Source of the DNA: Thalassotalea sp. G2M2-11 | GTDB taxonomy: Bacteria > Pseudomonadota > Gammaproteobacteria > Enterobacterales > Alteromonadaceae | Assembly: GCF_017168195.1 (NCBI RefSeq) | Contig: NZ_JADNYL010000001.1 | Span: 682,001-746,000 of the forward strand | Direction: 5' to 3' | Length of the DNA: 64,000 nt | In this document: in pieces, positions 29,601 to 35,471 of the stretch | Layout: each line of letters opens with the position of its first letter | Position numbering within the stretch: position 1 is the first letter of the stretch | Program-made: the position numbers and the translations under genes | The notes under the pieces: model-generated | Database searches by the model: none | Seen by the model: only the letters and a program-made list of their open reading frames with translations | Told to the model about the DNA's origin: nothing

Positions 29601-32104
29601 TTGCTGGGAAAGATACTATTACGTTTGTGGTATCGGATGGCGAGTTAGACTCTAATGAGGCGACAATCACCTTAAATGTTGCTGCCATTAATGATGCGCC
29701 AGTTGCTGAGGCGATGGTGCTCACCGTTGATGAAGATAAAGAGTTGCCTATTACTTTACAAGGCCGAGATGAAGATGGTGATGAGCTCACATACGAGCTG
29801 ATGTCACAGCCGCTTCATGGCACGTTAACCGGTAGTGGTGCTAACTGGATTTATACACCTGATCCAAATTATAGCGGACCAGACAATTTCAGTTATCGGG
29901 TTAACGATGGCAAATTAGACTCGGCAACGGTTACCGTTGAAATTATGGTAATTCCAGTCGATGAGCCGATCAATGCCGTTGATGACGAATACGAGATGCC
30001 TGCTGGAGTCACTACCACATTAGATGTGCTAACCAATGATATTGAACCAGATGGTAACCTTTTGACATTGGTGTCTGCGTCTAGCTCTTCGGGTAGCGTA
30101 GAAATTGTTGGTGGCGAGCTGGTGTATACTCCTGCTGATGGCTTTACTGGTACGGTGATTATCGAATATCTGGTGAGTAATGATGCTGGTGGTTTTGATA
30201 CAGCTACCGTCACTGTGACAGTAACCGGTGGCGAGAATGGTCCAACGGTTACGCCTCCAGGTACGGTTTATATTGATGCTGTTGCCTTATATACCAAGGT
30301 AGATTTAGGGGTTGCTGCAGCGGCAGACCGCTTCGGTAATCCGTTGCCGGTATCGCTTGTTAATGACTCGACATTTTTTGAACCGGGTGTTAATCATGCC
30401 CTATGGCAAGCTACAGATGAAGAGGGTAATACCACGACGGCTGAGCAATTAGTTTATGTACGGCCTCTGATTTCTCTTAGCAAAGACCAAACTGTATTGG
30501 AAGGTGAGAATGTCGTGATAGGTGTGTACTTAAATGGTTTGTCTCCAACTTATCCACTAGAAGTGCCCTATACCGTTTCAGGTACAAGTGACAGCAGTGA
30601 CCATACCTTGATGTCGGGTATTGCCACTATCACTGATGGCAGCGAAACAACGATTAAGGTTTCCATCTATGACGATAATATTGATGAAGATGATGAAACC
30701 TTGATTGTATCTCTTGCTGGCGATATTAATATGGGTAACAAGCGTGAACATGTTGTTACCATTACTGAAGGTAATATTGCGCCTGAAGTTAGCTTGTTAA
30801 TGACACAGAACCAGAGAGATCGTTTAACTATCAGCAAAGATGAAGGGGATGCCGTGATCTTTAGCTCAGTTTACGATCCAAACGTAGATGATAACCATAG
30901 CTATGATTGGGCTGTTACCCGTGGCAATGTTACAGATATAGATATTGATGAAGCTACTTTTACTATAGACCCAAGCCAAATGGAAGAAGGTTTATATGTT
31001 GTTCAGTTAACCGTGACTGATGACGGCTTACCAGCCCTGTCTCAGGTTGTTGATATTTACTTTGAAGTGATTGAGTCGTTGCCGATGCTTTCGAATATTG
31101 ATAGCGATGGTGACCTTATACCTGATGATATGGAAGGTTTTGGCGATAGTGACGAAGATGGTATTCCAGACTATCTCGATTCCCGAGATGAATGTAATGT
31201 GCTGCTTGAGCAAGGTAGTGAACAAGATGCCTTTATGGTTGAAGGTGATCCGGGGGTATGTCTGAGGGTTGGCTTATTTGCATATCGGGGAGAGTTACAA
31301 GGTGCACAACTGAGTGATTCGGATATCGCTCAGCCAGATGACGAGTTGGTGCCTGATCCTGAGGCAAGCCATGTTGGAGGTATTTTTGATTTTATTGCTC
31401 GAGGTTTACCTGATTTTGGTCAAAGTTATCAGATCATCTTGCCACAACGGGAAATTATTCCTGATAATGCAGTATATCGTAAGTTTAGTACGATGAAAGA
31501 ATGGTTTACCTTTATTGAAGATGAGAAAAATCTGATACATAGTGCGTCGGGGGAACGAGGATTCTGTCCGCCTCCGGGGGGCGATATTTGGGAACCGGGA
31601 TTAATTGCAGGCTATTGGTGTGTGCAACTGACAATCGAGGATGGTGGCCCGAACGATGAAGACCGCCAAGCAAATGGTACTATTGTTGACCCAGGTGGTG
31701 TTGCTGTCTTGTTGAGTGAGAATCAACCGCCAATTGCCATTGATGATGCGATTGTGATGATACAAGGTAACAGTGTCGGTATTCAGGTTATGGCGAATGA
31801 CTCAGATCCTGATGGTGATATTATTCGAGTGTTATCTGCGTCGGCATCATTTGGTAATGTTGTCATCGAAGAAAACGGCACTCTCACTTACTCACCAGTA
31901 AATAATTACATCGGTAACGATATAATTGTTTATAGCATCAGTGATGGTCATGGTGGCACCGATACGGCGCAGGTTGCTATTACTATTGAGCGTGCGGTCA
32001 GTAAAAGTGATGATATTGTTACTAAAGGTGGAGGGGCATTAACCCTTTACTGGTTATTACTACTGATTTTGATTTCAGGGCTTAAACGTAAGGTAAGAAC
32101 ATGA
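17642..32104 (+). CDS. Giant modular surface protein (4820 residues) with GlyGly-CTERM tail
   Basis: Probably exported by Sec and type II secretion and held at the surface as an adhesin. Order seen: extended signal peptide (cleaved near LPVLAG, residue 50); beta-helix-like Gly/Ser/Thr repeats (about 200-1190); two LamG-type concanavalin domains (1200-1410 and 1470-1665; both contain WHHVA and a VWxxARTAEEIR motif); Asp-rich thrombospondin-3 repeats (about 1880-1935); seven or eight SdrD-B-like units (2297-3070); a cadherin domain and about eleven cadherin-like repeats (3075-4197); an HYR-like unit; Calx-beta; a PKD-like unit; a choice-of-anchor-like domain (4520-4690); one more cadherin-like repeat; and the tail TKGGGALTLYWLLLLILISG then LKRKVRT. 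The many Asp-rich sites imply calcium. It overlaps ompA by four bases. Confidence 0.88.
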   Translation: MLLNYFGKFVFFESFIAQLNIYSQSVNFLKYISKTLFALLFLLCSLPVLAGTLTNTSVTASDSSPGVKATYTFTFTTETALSVAANDQVFYVQFPTGFYTVDDPAVNELNICQKLTVKVNGVTKTCADSSAWSNLRWIRITEDVAAGSNVEVTLTDITNATSEGNYNFGFLRTSTGGGTAIDDWGSTETTTVVSSGPVTVSTSVTSCTESPSGTFSGASCNVNNTDIANYLSAGTDVTIEANGNLSIESNISKVGGGASTLTLKSTSRVFVDYTISSDTGNPLNVIIWSDSNNSNDAGISLGGTSRAIITAAGGHIWIGGSNSSNGTSTWNGLTVGDGPSIGSSASNYNAIDLINFDINTQGGDLLIWTGDGNTGGGGQSGMTITGSNFNSLSTGSGDLTLIADQVTGSGANAMEVYSTGVFTLLPNTPTTALGWQHTELARADFNNTQFNYLAINDHANLTGVQLGDYTGMSGVTFNYAGDITLSNSVKAAGPITITGSTITSAAAGTITSSNTGDIFLHSTSSVNAGMSLSGAISKTGGATSTLTIKAAGRIYQNTSISSVSGTPLNVVLWSDHDDGNEGGVSVLGNITTYGGDVWIGGSTDGGATSSTWNGLTVGDGPSIGASGANANALDFYASITTDGGDVLLWAGNGVDNTATRNGIQVDNSIFTQITAGSGDVTLIADYILDGAATGNNSVGINSTGHFTLMPHSSGAALGWSHDELASHNFGGNYNYLYIADFANLTGVTLGDYTGMSGVTFNYQGAVTLSNSINVSGPVSVYGGSINQGASGAITATNGNIILDADVGSDLAIGTVAMTISANVTTVNSGDISMIARGPSDVNQNAMSFGAVTVSSAGTLTVETISPATNGGRGINTGSTSFSAAGDISLIGSSGKSGVWDINFANSSITSTAGNITLTAAGEQSSDEFTIQGTNSISTGSGNITINGDRFYVNGNTTTISTPGLLIIQPTHAGFDTDADGVYGEPTQDLFTWSGSGSPTVTVGGTLANFVLQNANTMTGVIIGKSTNESGIAIAGDTNLGGSLTVYGGTINQTGTVTTGNNVNYVVNKTNHTDDYDAITISGALDAGSSDISMVTQSGDIVINADLTTTSTSSTAIVLNAGDLNAAGDTGGGDVVYLSGNLSTGSGGNINIYTGSYFDSFGVSTFVDGNGDSYFNSDGTGLTLNSDINVIYRESAKPFPKALDFDGVNDYVNVTNSNWGDITSAVTIEGWLKFNDTTATEILTRHNSSAAVVALKWGLRHRDNAMQVHVSSGSNHYRCNSTTNPADDGSWHHVAGVFESGVGIRIFIDGVEETLVSCVTVGSGLNLILDNTGSNVRIGSYNDGAGGVQFFNGAMDELRVWNTARTAEEIRENMARNISGNTTGLVAYYNFEHNSGTTLVDVSVNSHSGTLVNMDDADWVDTSTFNTWLGNSADWNDATNWSLGRAPLWSDHIAITDASVTAPTISANTADAVNALLFDGVDDHITAATYPITNHTNFTLEAWVKSSDSGIEKDIIGLGDADGVTHVQFRFNGGYLAPYLRDTVNTASFSGVATTYVADGNWHHVALVKSGQTFTTYVDGNEDATQTFSMDFTNLDTFTIGGMNWNSSAPVWFFNGEIDDVRVWEDARTAEEIRASMRTTLTGAETDLKAYYKLDETSGTAAADASGNASSATLNGTTFDATSTVSPVMSTTGVEGLSIATGASPTLNSSMTINGSLILNANLDLNGQVVTLGQTATLFEDTGSIVDGVESGSITTTRPLSNLSAENVAGLGAVITTAADMGSTTITRQHVALSDPVSIKRQYNITPTTNTGLNATFAFGYVDAELNGLSEQQLSLFKSIDAGSTWAEQPGAIVDTTANTLTLSGLDGFSVWTASIDPGIDTDEDGVPDITDTDDDNDGLSDADEQTNGTNPLIADTDGDGVSDGDEVANGTNPLNAPPIIAQTSPLTITIDEDESPIAWVAPSVNASDLDADTLTWSLVAGGLQGLHGSVTVSGTGDSPTTLDYIPDADYYGVDYFEIQVTDGKETDVLMIKVIVNAQPEPGDPAEGGATAINNFVPYTVGGQAVYDYEGSSDPTNGGASVQPTSIDISSCSADGATPGPMPSTWIKYEDTDTNLNTTNDAYLVMRMRLDANPSEAGRNGPGLKSSHWNFMIDIENDGNNDYIIDIDGTFASSKLDRVWLYQDSNSNNVIDDGVAIMEYIAAGTNATDAEKATSIITITEDQSVICGTSHDFFLDVRIPVDDFPDAFANYDANVGIGVFYSSSASNTDPLQKDWQGFRDVPPDTFEAVNGGFAAPVGSIAGTVFIDTNGDNVYQSSTENPHSSQVVEIFKEDGSQLVSGTDYIFVDNGDSYSITGLAAGNYRMRNASAAGYTQTTKNVTVLGAATAAIDIPIRAQSKVTVLVYEDLDGDGQYDSSETVVDGADITLDAVNAGTTAGGGLLEIDFTAKSAGVYTISNTVLPVGYVPNSATNITINYSVGSNISVAFGVVKQGEIAGVVYFDKDGDSSKDGSESGLSGVTVTLTNEAQVTLNTTTTAADGSYRFTGLSPNTKYYVSETNPTGYASTTADIVPTSFGSGSSSIINFGDVPVSKISGFVFSDDNGNARVDDGEQGLPFVTISIYHNGTSSIVYNSVTYNPGDIVTAVRTNAEGYYSVTLPEGRYRVEETDPLGYVSVSVNSINVTLPSTQSVANFADMKRGVVTGLVFNDLNANGKFDAGEPGVNGVDMTVTPGSVVNTTQGDGSFYYGNLADGDYSLAITVPTGFVATTAESLSVTVSDTNVNTGLLFGIKVSGTIDGEVYHDINGNFRRDASESGIGGVTITLDGGVTTTSLVNGLYSFTGLTANQTYSVVETDPTHYISTTTNSVSVSLDANGKADQSAIFGDQFQGIVAGTVFEDIDANGEQDAQEQTLPGVTMSLTGFSDVLTSNNGSFEFVRVSGSGLTLNTSVPSGYFVTTNNNPETIDMSAYDGSSNIGLQPDATVLAYVFSDANGNGVQDGEELPLSGVTVSMTSGEIGQTDSNGIIRLNGLTPGLNTVNVSAFAGYTDTTPASIALYAEAGQTTSVRFGKLINIAPWARPETVSIDENTVTSTSVVTVVSGDDNGDALTYSIISGNDAGKFSINSTTGEITLIGALDYETTTSYTLTVQVDDGSLTGTADIIINVTDINEAPVANPQTLTTGEDTPLNITLTGTDPENDTLTYTLVSAPTNGGLSGTAPNLIYTPSADYIGNDSFTFTVTDIATNTSLAATITITVTDVNDLPVATPQNISTLEETPIAITLSGTDSDGTIASYTQVTSPSGGLLTGTLPNLTYTPNVNFFGNDSFTFTVTDDDGGVSSAATVTITVNNVNDAPTAVNDTATVAEDSTNNTIAVLVNDSDPDNDVLSVISASASSGQVSINTNGTLSFTPAANFSGTVTITYTISDGNGGTSTATVTVTVTDVNDIPVATPQSLSVDEDNPLTITLSGTDDDGTVVSYTQATNPTNGVLTGDIPNLTYTPASNFFGEDSFTFTVTDDQGAISLEGTISITVNPVNDVPVATDDTTSTQEETPVVIDILSNDVDPEGKLIPSSVVIIKEPSHGDITISPTSGTVTYTPDLNFNGEDTLSYQVSDNENAITNIANVTIEVINVNDAPEAVSDVATTNEEMPVEINLLANDLDVDGDTLDVNSLVITKAPAHGEINVVDGVLTYTPEIDYVGNDELQYKVADEHGLISNIATVYITVIGVNDAPVAQDDSATTDEDTPVEIDILANDTDTEDGTPDPTKVQIIKHPEHGQLSIDPVTGLVTYTPEKDYQGMDSFVYLVDDTGNLSPVEPPLHSNQATVTINVTPLNDAPIANKDKIVLEETNLPVVINILGNDTDVDGSIDVSTVSIITEPEFGTLAINSVTGVVEYTPAADYNGYDEFTYQVKDDQGAISNIATVVLSITPINDPPVAYDQLINLDEDSSVNVILIGYDVEGSPLTFSISQQSVNGQLSGLAPTLVYTPDPGFAGKDTITFVVSDGELDSNEATITLNVAAINDAPVAEAMVLTVDEDKELPITLQGRDEDGDELTYELMSQPLHGTLTGSGANWIYTPDPNYSGPDNFSYRVNDGKLDSATVTVEIMVIPVDEPINAVDDEYEMPAGVTTTLDVLTNDIEPDGNLLTLVSASSSSGSVEIVGGELVYTPADGFTGTVIIEYLVSNDAGGFDTATVTVTVTGGENGPTVTPPGTVYIDAVALYTKVDLGVAAAADRFGNPLPVSLVNDSTFFEPGVNHALWQATDEEGNTTTAEQLVYVRPLISLSKDQTVLEGENVVIGVYLNGLSPTYPLEVPYTVSGTSDSSDHTLMSGIATITDGSETTIKVSIYDDNIDEDDETLIVSLAGDINMGNKREHVVTITEGNIAPEVSLLMTQNQRDRLTISKDEGDAVIFSSVYDPNVDDNHSYDWAVTRGNVTDIDIDEATFTIDPSQMEEGLYVVQLTVTDDGLPALSQVVDIYFEVIESLPMLSNIDSDGDLIPDDMEGFGDSDEDGIPDYLDSRDECNVLLEQGSEQDAFMVEGDPGVCLRVGLFAYRGELQGAQLSDSDIAQPDDELVPDPEASHVGGIFDFIARGLPDFGQSYQIILPQREIIPDNAVYRKFSTMKEWFTFIEDEKNLIHSASGERGFCPPPGGDIWEPGLIAGYWCVQLTIEDGGPNDEDRQANGTIVDPGGVAVLLSENQPPIAIDDAIVMIQGNSVGIQVMANDSDPDGDIIRVLSASASFGNVVIEENGTLTYSPVNNYIGNDIIVYSISDGHGGTDTAQVAITIERAVSKSDDIVTKGGGALTLYWLLLLILISGLKRKVRT
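18379..19998 (+). repeat. Tandem internal duplication in the N-terminal stalk of the giant protein
   Basis: Two units of about 770 bases (roughly 18379-19149 and 19225-19998) encode similar blocks: each has SKxGG...STLT, WNGLTVGDGPSIG, a DxLLWxGxG-like segment, LGDYTGMSGVTFNY and a final SNS...GP motif. The protein match is clear by eye; the DNA has diverged, so it is not recent. Confidence 0.75.
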
Positions 32105-33336
32105 AAAAAACAATTAAAATAGCGCTCTTATCACTGTTTGTGTCAGGTATTTACCAAACGCAAGCAAATAACTATTCGACGGCGAATGACAATTCAGCTA
32201 ACAACGATAAGGTATTTAAACCTTGGTATGTTGGTGCTTCTGTCGGCAGGGCTGACAGCTCAGCTACGGTTGGCAAGATGAACCGTCGTTTTGGTAACAA
32301 TGGCATTGATGCTATAGCAACTGAGGTTGATGATAAAGATTTTGCCTATGATCTGACCTTGGGTTACTCCTTTGATCGTAACTGGAGTATTGAAGCAGGT
32401 TATAAAGATTTAGGTGAAGTGCTGGTTCGAGTAACTGGCAATTATTACGATGAAAATGCTTTTTTTGATCGTGTTGAGCATGTCCATCCTGAGTCTGGCA
32501 AGGGGCTTTTTATTGCGGGGAATTACCACTTTTATTTTTCTGAAGACACCGCGCTTTATGGCAAAATAGGACTTTTTGACTGGCAAGGTAAATATGTGAC
32601 ATCAAACGTTGGCAGTTCTGTTGGTGATGACAAACTCGATGGTCGAGAGCTGTTTTACGGACTTGGCCTGCAACATGATTTATCGTCTGACTGGTCATTG
32701 CATGCGAAGTGGGAACGGTTTAATTTTGATAATGATAAGTCCAATGTTTTAAGTCTTGGCATTACTTATCGATTTGGTAGCAGTGAACAGAATAAATCCC
32801 ATGCTGCGACTAAGCAAAACGTGGCTAAATCGCCATTGATTGAAGAACCGAAAAAACCGTTAGTTATCCAAGAAGAAAGTGTTCCAGAGAGCAACCCAGA
32901 TCTTGATGGTGATGGTGTGCAAAATGCGCAAGATAACTGCCCGAATACTGGTTTTGGAATCAAGGTCAACAATGCGGGTTGTCCACTATTAGAGAAAATT
33001 ACCTTACATGTATTGTTTGATACTGCGTCAAGTGAGATTAAACCGACTTTTATGGCAGAAATAGATGCTGTAGCCGATAACATCAGCCAATACAATGGCA
33101 AAGTTAAAGTGACGGTTGAAGGACATACTGACTGGGTTGGTGCTCAGAAAAACAATCAGCCTTTATCTGAAGCCAGAGCGGATGCTGTTGCCAAGCGTTT
33201 AATGTATAAGACAGGTTTGGCGGCTTCTGCATTTAGCGTAGTAGGATATGGCGAGTTAAAGCCTGTTGCTGATAATAACACTGCGCAAGGACGCTTTGAA
33301 AATAGACGAGTAGAGGTCATTATTCAGGCTGAATAA
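32101..33336 (+). CDS. OmpA-family outer-membrane protein with thrombospondin-3 linker
   Basis: A 411-residue OmpA-type protein. A signal peptide (MKKTIKIALLSLFVSGIYQ) leads into an eight-stranded beta-barrel (WYVGASVGRADSS to LGITYRFGSS, residues about 40-225). A thrombospondin-3 linker (NPDLDGDGVQNAQDNCPNTG) follows, then the OmpA C-terminal domain, with LFDTASSEIKP, VEGHTDWVGAQ and GRFENRRVEV, which binds peptidoglycan. The ATG overlaps the TGA of the giant gene (ATGA), so the two are co-translated. This suggests that the barrel protein helps secrete, anchor or stabilise the giant protein; that partnership is inference. Confidence 0.93.
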   Translation: MKKTIKIALLSLFVSGIYQTQANNYSTANDNSANNDKVFKPWYVGASVGRADSSATVGKMNRRFGNNGIDAIATEVDDKDFAYDLTLGYSFDRNWSIEAGYKDLGEVLVRVTGNYYDENAFFDRVEHVHPESGKGLFIAGNYHFYFSEDTALYGKIGLFDWQGKYVTSNVGSSVGDDKLDGRELFYGLGLQHDLSSDWSLHAKWERFNFDNDKSNVLSLGITYRFGSSEQNKSHAATKQNVAKSPLIEEPKKPLVIQEESVPESNPDLDGDGVQNAQDNCPNTGFGIKVNNAGCPLLEKITLHVLFDTASSEIKPTFMAEIDAVADNISQYNGKVKVTVEGHTDWVGAQKNNQPLSEARADAVAKRLMYKTGLAASAFSVVGYGELKPVADNNTAQGRFENRRVEVIIQAE

Positions 33337-33587
33337 CACTGGAGCATTTTTTAATTCTTTATATGGGCCCCTTATCGGGGCTCTAGCTTTGACATAAAAG
33401 CAGGCATGATTCGATATCAATTATGAGTGATTATTGATGCGTCTTGGAATAACCAACCTAATGCTTTATCGATATGAACGTTAGCTAACGTTCCTGATAT
33501 ATCACATGCAGTTACTTGTTGATCATTATCTTTTTATTTCTATCAATCGGAAAATGGATAGTAAGGTTGTCTATCTTTTCATAAAAT
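33337..33587. other. Intergenic region after ompA, weak hairpin only
   Basis: GCCCC-TTATC-GGGGC near 33366-33380 is a GC-rich hairpin in the right place to end the surface-protein operon, but the T-tract after it is poor. Nothing else recognised before the umuC stop. Confidence 0.4.
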
Positions 33588-34832
33588 TTAGCATTCTATT
33601 CTCGGAATATCCTGCCAATTTGTGGTATAGCGAGGCGACATAAAATTTCGTTTCATCGCCCACTTTTCAGGTTTCATTGAGCCAATTGACAAAGTACCTG
33701 CGCCATAACGATGGTTTACTGCATCTAAGCATTTCATTAACTTGAGATTATTAATATCACCTGAAAACAAGTCAGGTTGATAACTATCTGTAAGCTCAAT
33801 GGCGCCAACCCCGCATTTATAAAACCTCACATTCGGTGCATATAATTGTTTGGCGGCTTGCGCCACGCAAGCCGCAATGTACAAGGTGTTATCAGTACTT
33901 GAGGTTAACTGTATGCAAATAGCATTTTTATAGTAGTTATCTTCGTGTGGAGAACTGGCTGCGAACACCATCAGGCGTTTAATAAGGGATTGTTGTTGTC
34001 TTGCTTTTTTGGTCACAGTATCTGCATGAAAGGCTAATGCTGATTTTAATTGGTGAAAGTCAGTTATCCGTTGACCAAAAGAGCGCGTAGAAAATATCTC
34101 TTTTTTGGCAGGAGCAATATTATCCCAGTGTATACACTTTATGCCGTTAAGTTCTGATACGGTTCTTTCAGCCACAACGGAGAATTGTTTTCTAATGTAG
34201 TTAGCGGGTTGTTTTGATAAGTCTAATGCTGTGTGAATGCCCATTAATTTGAGTTTTTTACTCAGCCTTGAGCCAATGCCCCATACAGTATCGACAGTCA
34301 TTCTTGAAAGTATATCGCGCCTGTTTGTTTCGTTATTTATAACGGCAACGCCATTAAAGCCAGAGAGTTTTTTAGCCGCATGATTTGCCGCTTTTGCTAA
34401 GGTTGGTGTCGAGCCAAAGCCAACCCCAACGGGAAGTTTTACTTGCTGCCACACCGCTTGACGAATCTTGTGTCCGTATGCGTGAAAGTCATCAATACTA
34501 GGGTAAGATTGAAATGCCAGAAAGGATTCATCAATCGAATATACATATTGGTTATCACAAAACTGGCCAATAACATTCATCATCTTTTCTGATAAATCGG
34601 CATATAGTTCGTAGTTGCTCGAGCGAATGACGACTTGGTGTTGATAAAGAAAATCACGAATTTTAAAAAAGGGCGTGAACTTTGGGATCCCTAGTTTTCG
34701 GGCTATTGGACAAACCGCACAGATACAACCATCGTTGTTGGTTAAAACAACAACGGGTTTATTTCTAATACTGGGATCAAAGACTTTTTCAGCCGAGGCA
34801 TAAAAAGCAACAGCGTCTACTAAAGCATACAT
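33588..34832 (-). CDS. umuC: DNA polymerase V catalytic subunit UmuC
   Basis: Y-family error-prone translesion polymerase. The 414-residue product begins MYALVDAVAFYASAEKVFDP, in which Asp6 is the first catalytic acid (the usual Asn and Cys of DxNxFYASCE are Val and Ala here). Palm motif YSIDESFLAF supplies the next acids, and VKLPVGVGFGSTPTLAKAAN and VWGIGSRLSKKLK correspond to the finger region and the helix-hairpin-helix. The C-terminal DUF4113-like part is present. It overlaps the end of umuD by 13 bases and is driven by the LexA-controlled umuD promoter. Confidence 0.95.
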   Translation of the reverse strand: MYALVDAVAFYASAEKVFDPSIRNKPVVVLTNNDGCICAVCPIARKLGIPKFTPFFKIRDFLYQHQVVIRSSNYELYADLSEKMMNVIGQFCDNQYVYSIDESFLAFQSYPSIDDFHAYGHKIRQAVWQQVKLPVGVGFGSTPTLAKAANHAAKKLSGFNGVAVINNETNRRDILSRMTVDTVWGIGSRLSKKLKLMGIHTALDLSKQPANYIRKQFSVVAERTVSELNGIKCIHWDNIAPAKKEIFSTRSFGQRITDFHQLKSALAFHADTVTKKARQQQSLIKRLMVFAASSPHEDNYYKNAICIQLTSSTDNTLYIAACVAQAAKQLYAPNVRFYKCGVGAIELTDSYQPDLFSGDINNLKLMKCLDAVNHRYGAGTLSIGSMKPEKWAMKRNFMSPRYTTNWQDIPRIEC

Positions 34833-35227
34833 GATAAATCTGCTTGTTTGTGCATTCTGATGGAGCGACTCACAACCCCTTCAAGCTGAAAATCATCATC
34901 AGGGTAGACAGTCACGGGGTTATGCATGTCAGAGGCAGAGACAAGCCGACGGTTCACTTTATCTAATATTTTACAGGTAAAATTACCGTTGTAATTACAA
35001 ACGATAATGTCGCCATTTAACGGTGTTAATGAACGGTCAACAATGAGCAGATCTTTATCAAAAATACCAACCCCTTGCATTGAACTGCCAGAGGCTAAGC
35101 CAATGAAAGTAGCATTAGGGTGCTTAATTAATAGGTTGTCCAGTGATAAGCCGAGTTCTTTGTATTCTGCTGCGGGTGATTCAAAGCCCGTAATACCAGC
35201 CTCAATGTAAATAGGAATAACTTTCAT
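34820..35227 (-). CDS. umuD: UmuD-like S24 self-cleaving protein
   Basis: Forms polymerase V with UmuC after RecA-stimulated self-cleavage. The 135-residue product starts MKVIPIYIEAGITGFESPAA. The catalytic serine lies in ASGSSMQGVGIFDKDLLIVD and the lysine in GNFTCKIL, as in the LexA/UmuD peptidase family. The N-terminus is about ten residues shorter than E. coli UmuD, and the residue before the expected cut (Gly14) is Thr rather than the usual Cys or Ala. The start at 35227 sits just after the LexA palindrome; a longer frame from 35284 would run through the operator. It overlaps umuC by 13 bases. Confidence 0.93.
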   Translation of the reverse strand: MKVIPIYIEAGITGFESPAAEYKELGLSLDNLLIKHPNATFIGLASGSSMQGVGIFDKDLLIVDRSLTPLNGDIIVCNYNGNFTCKILDKVNRRLVSASDMHNPVTVYPDDDFQLEGVVSRSIRMHKQADLSCML

Positions 35228-35230
35228 ATA

Positions 35231-35260
35231 AAAATACCTGTATAAGTATACAGGTATTTT
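35231..35260. promoter_or_regulatory. LexA (SOS) box of umuDC, perfect 30-base palindrome
   Basis: The core CTGTATAAGTATACAG (35238-35253) fits the CTGT-N8-ACAG LexA consensus. The symmetry extends to arms of 14 bases (AAAATACCTGTATA and its complement) around a central AG. It ends four bases before the umuD start codon, so the operator also covers the ribosome binding region. Confidence 0.93.
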
Positions 35261-35471
35261 AGCTTGAATTAGTGAAAAGATCACTATTGTATTGACGTTG
35301 GTTTTTCTAAATTGTGACTTTGTGATCGGTGGTGTGATATTTGACGGGCTAGAACGCTGTTATTTCATCGCTGAATGTAATGATTTTTATTTCAAATTTC
35401 TGTTGATATTGATTTATCGTGTTTTTTATTAACGATACAATAGGTTGATTGTTTATATTATTTAAAAAAAC

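Noticed and set aside
27140-30230. CRISPR-like or simple DNA repeat array in the giant gene
   Set aside because: The periodicity is at protein level (cadherin-like domains of about 95 residues); the DNA repeats are diverged and coding.
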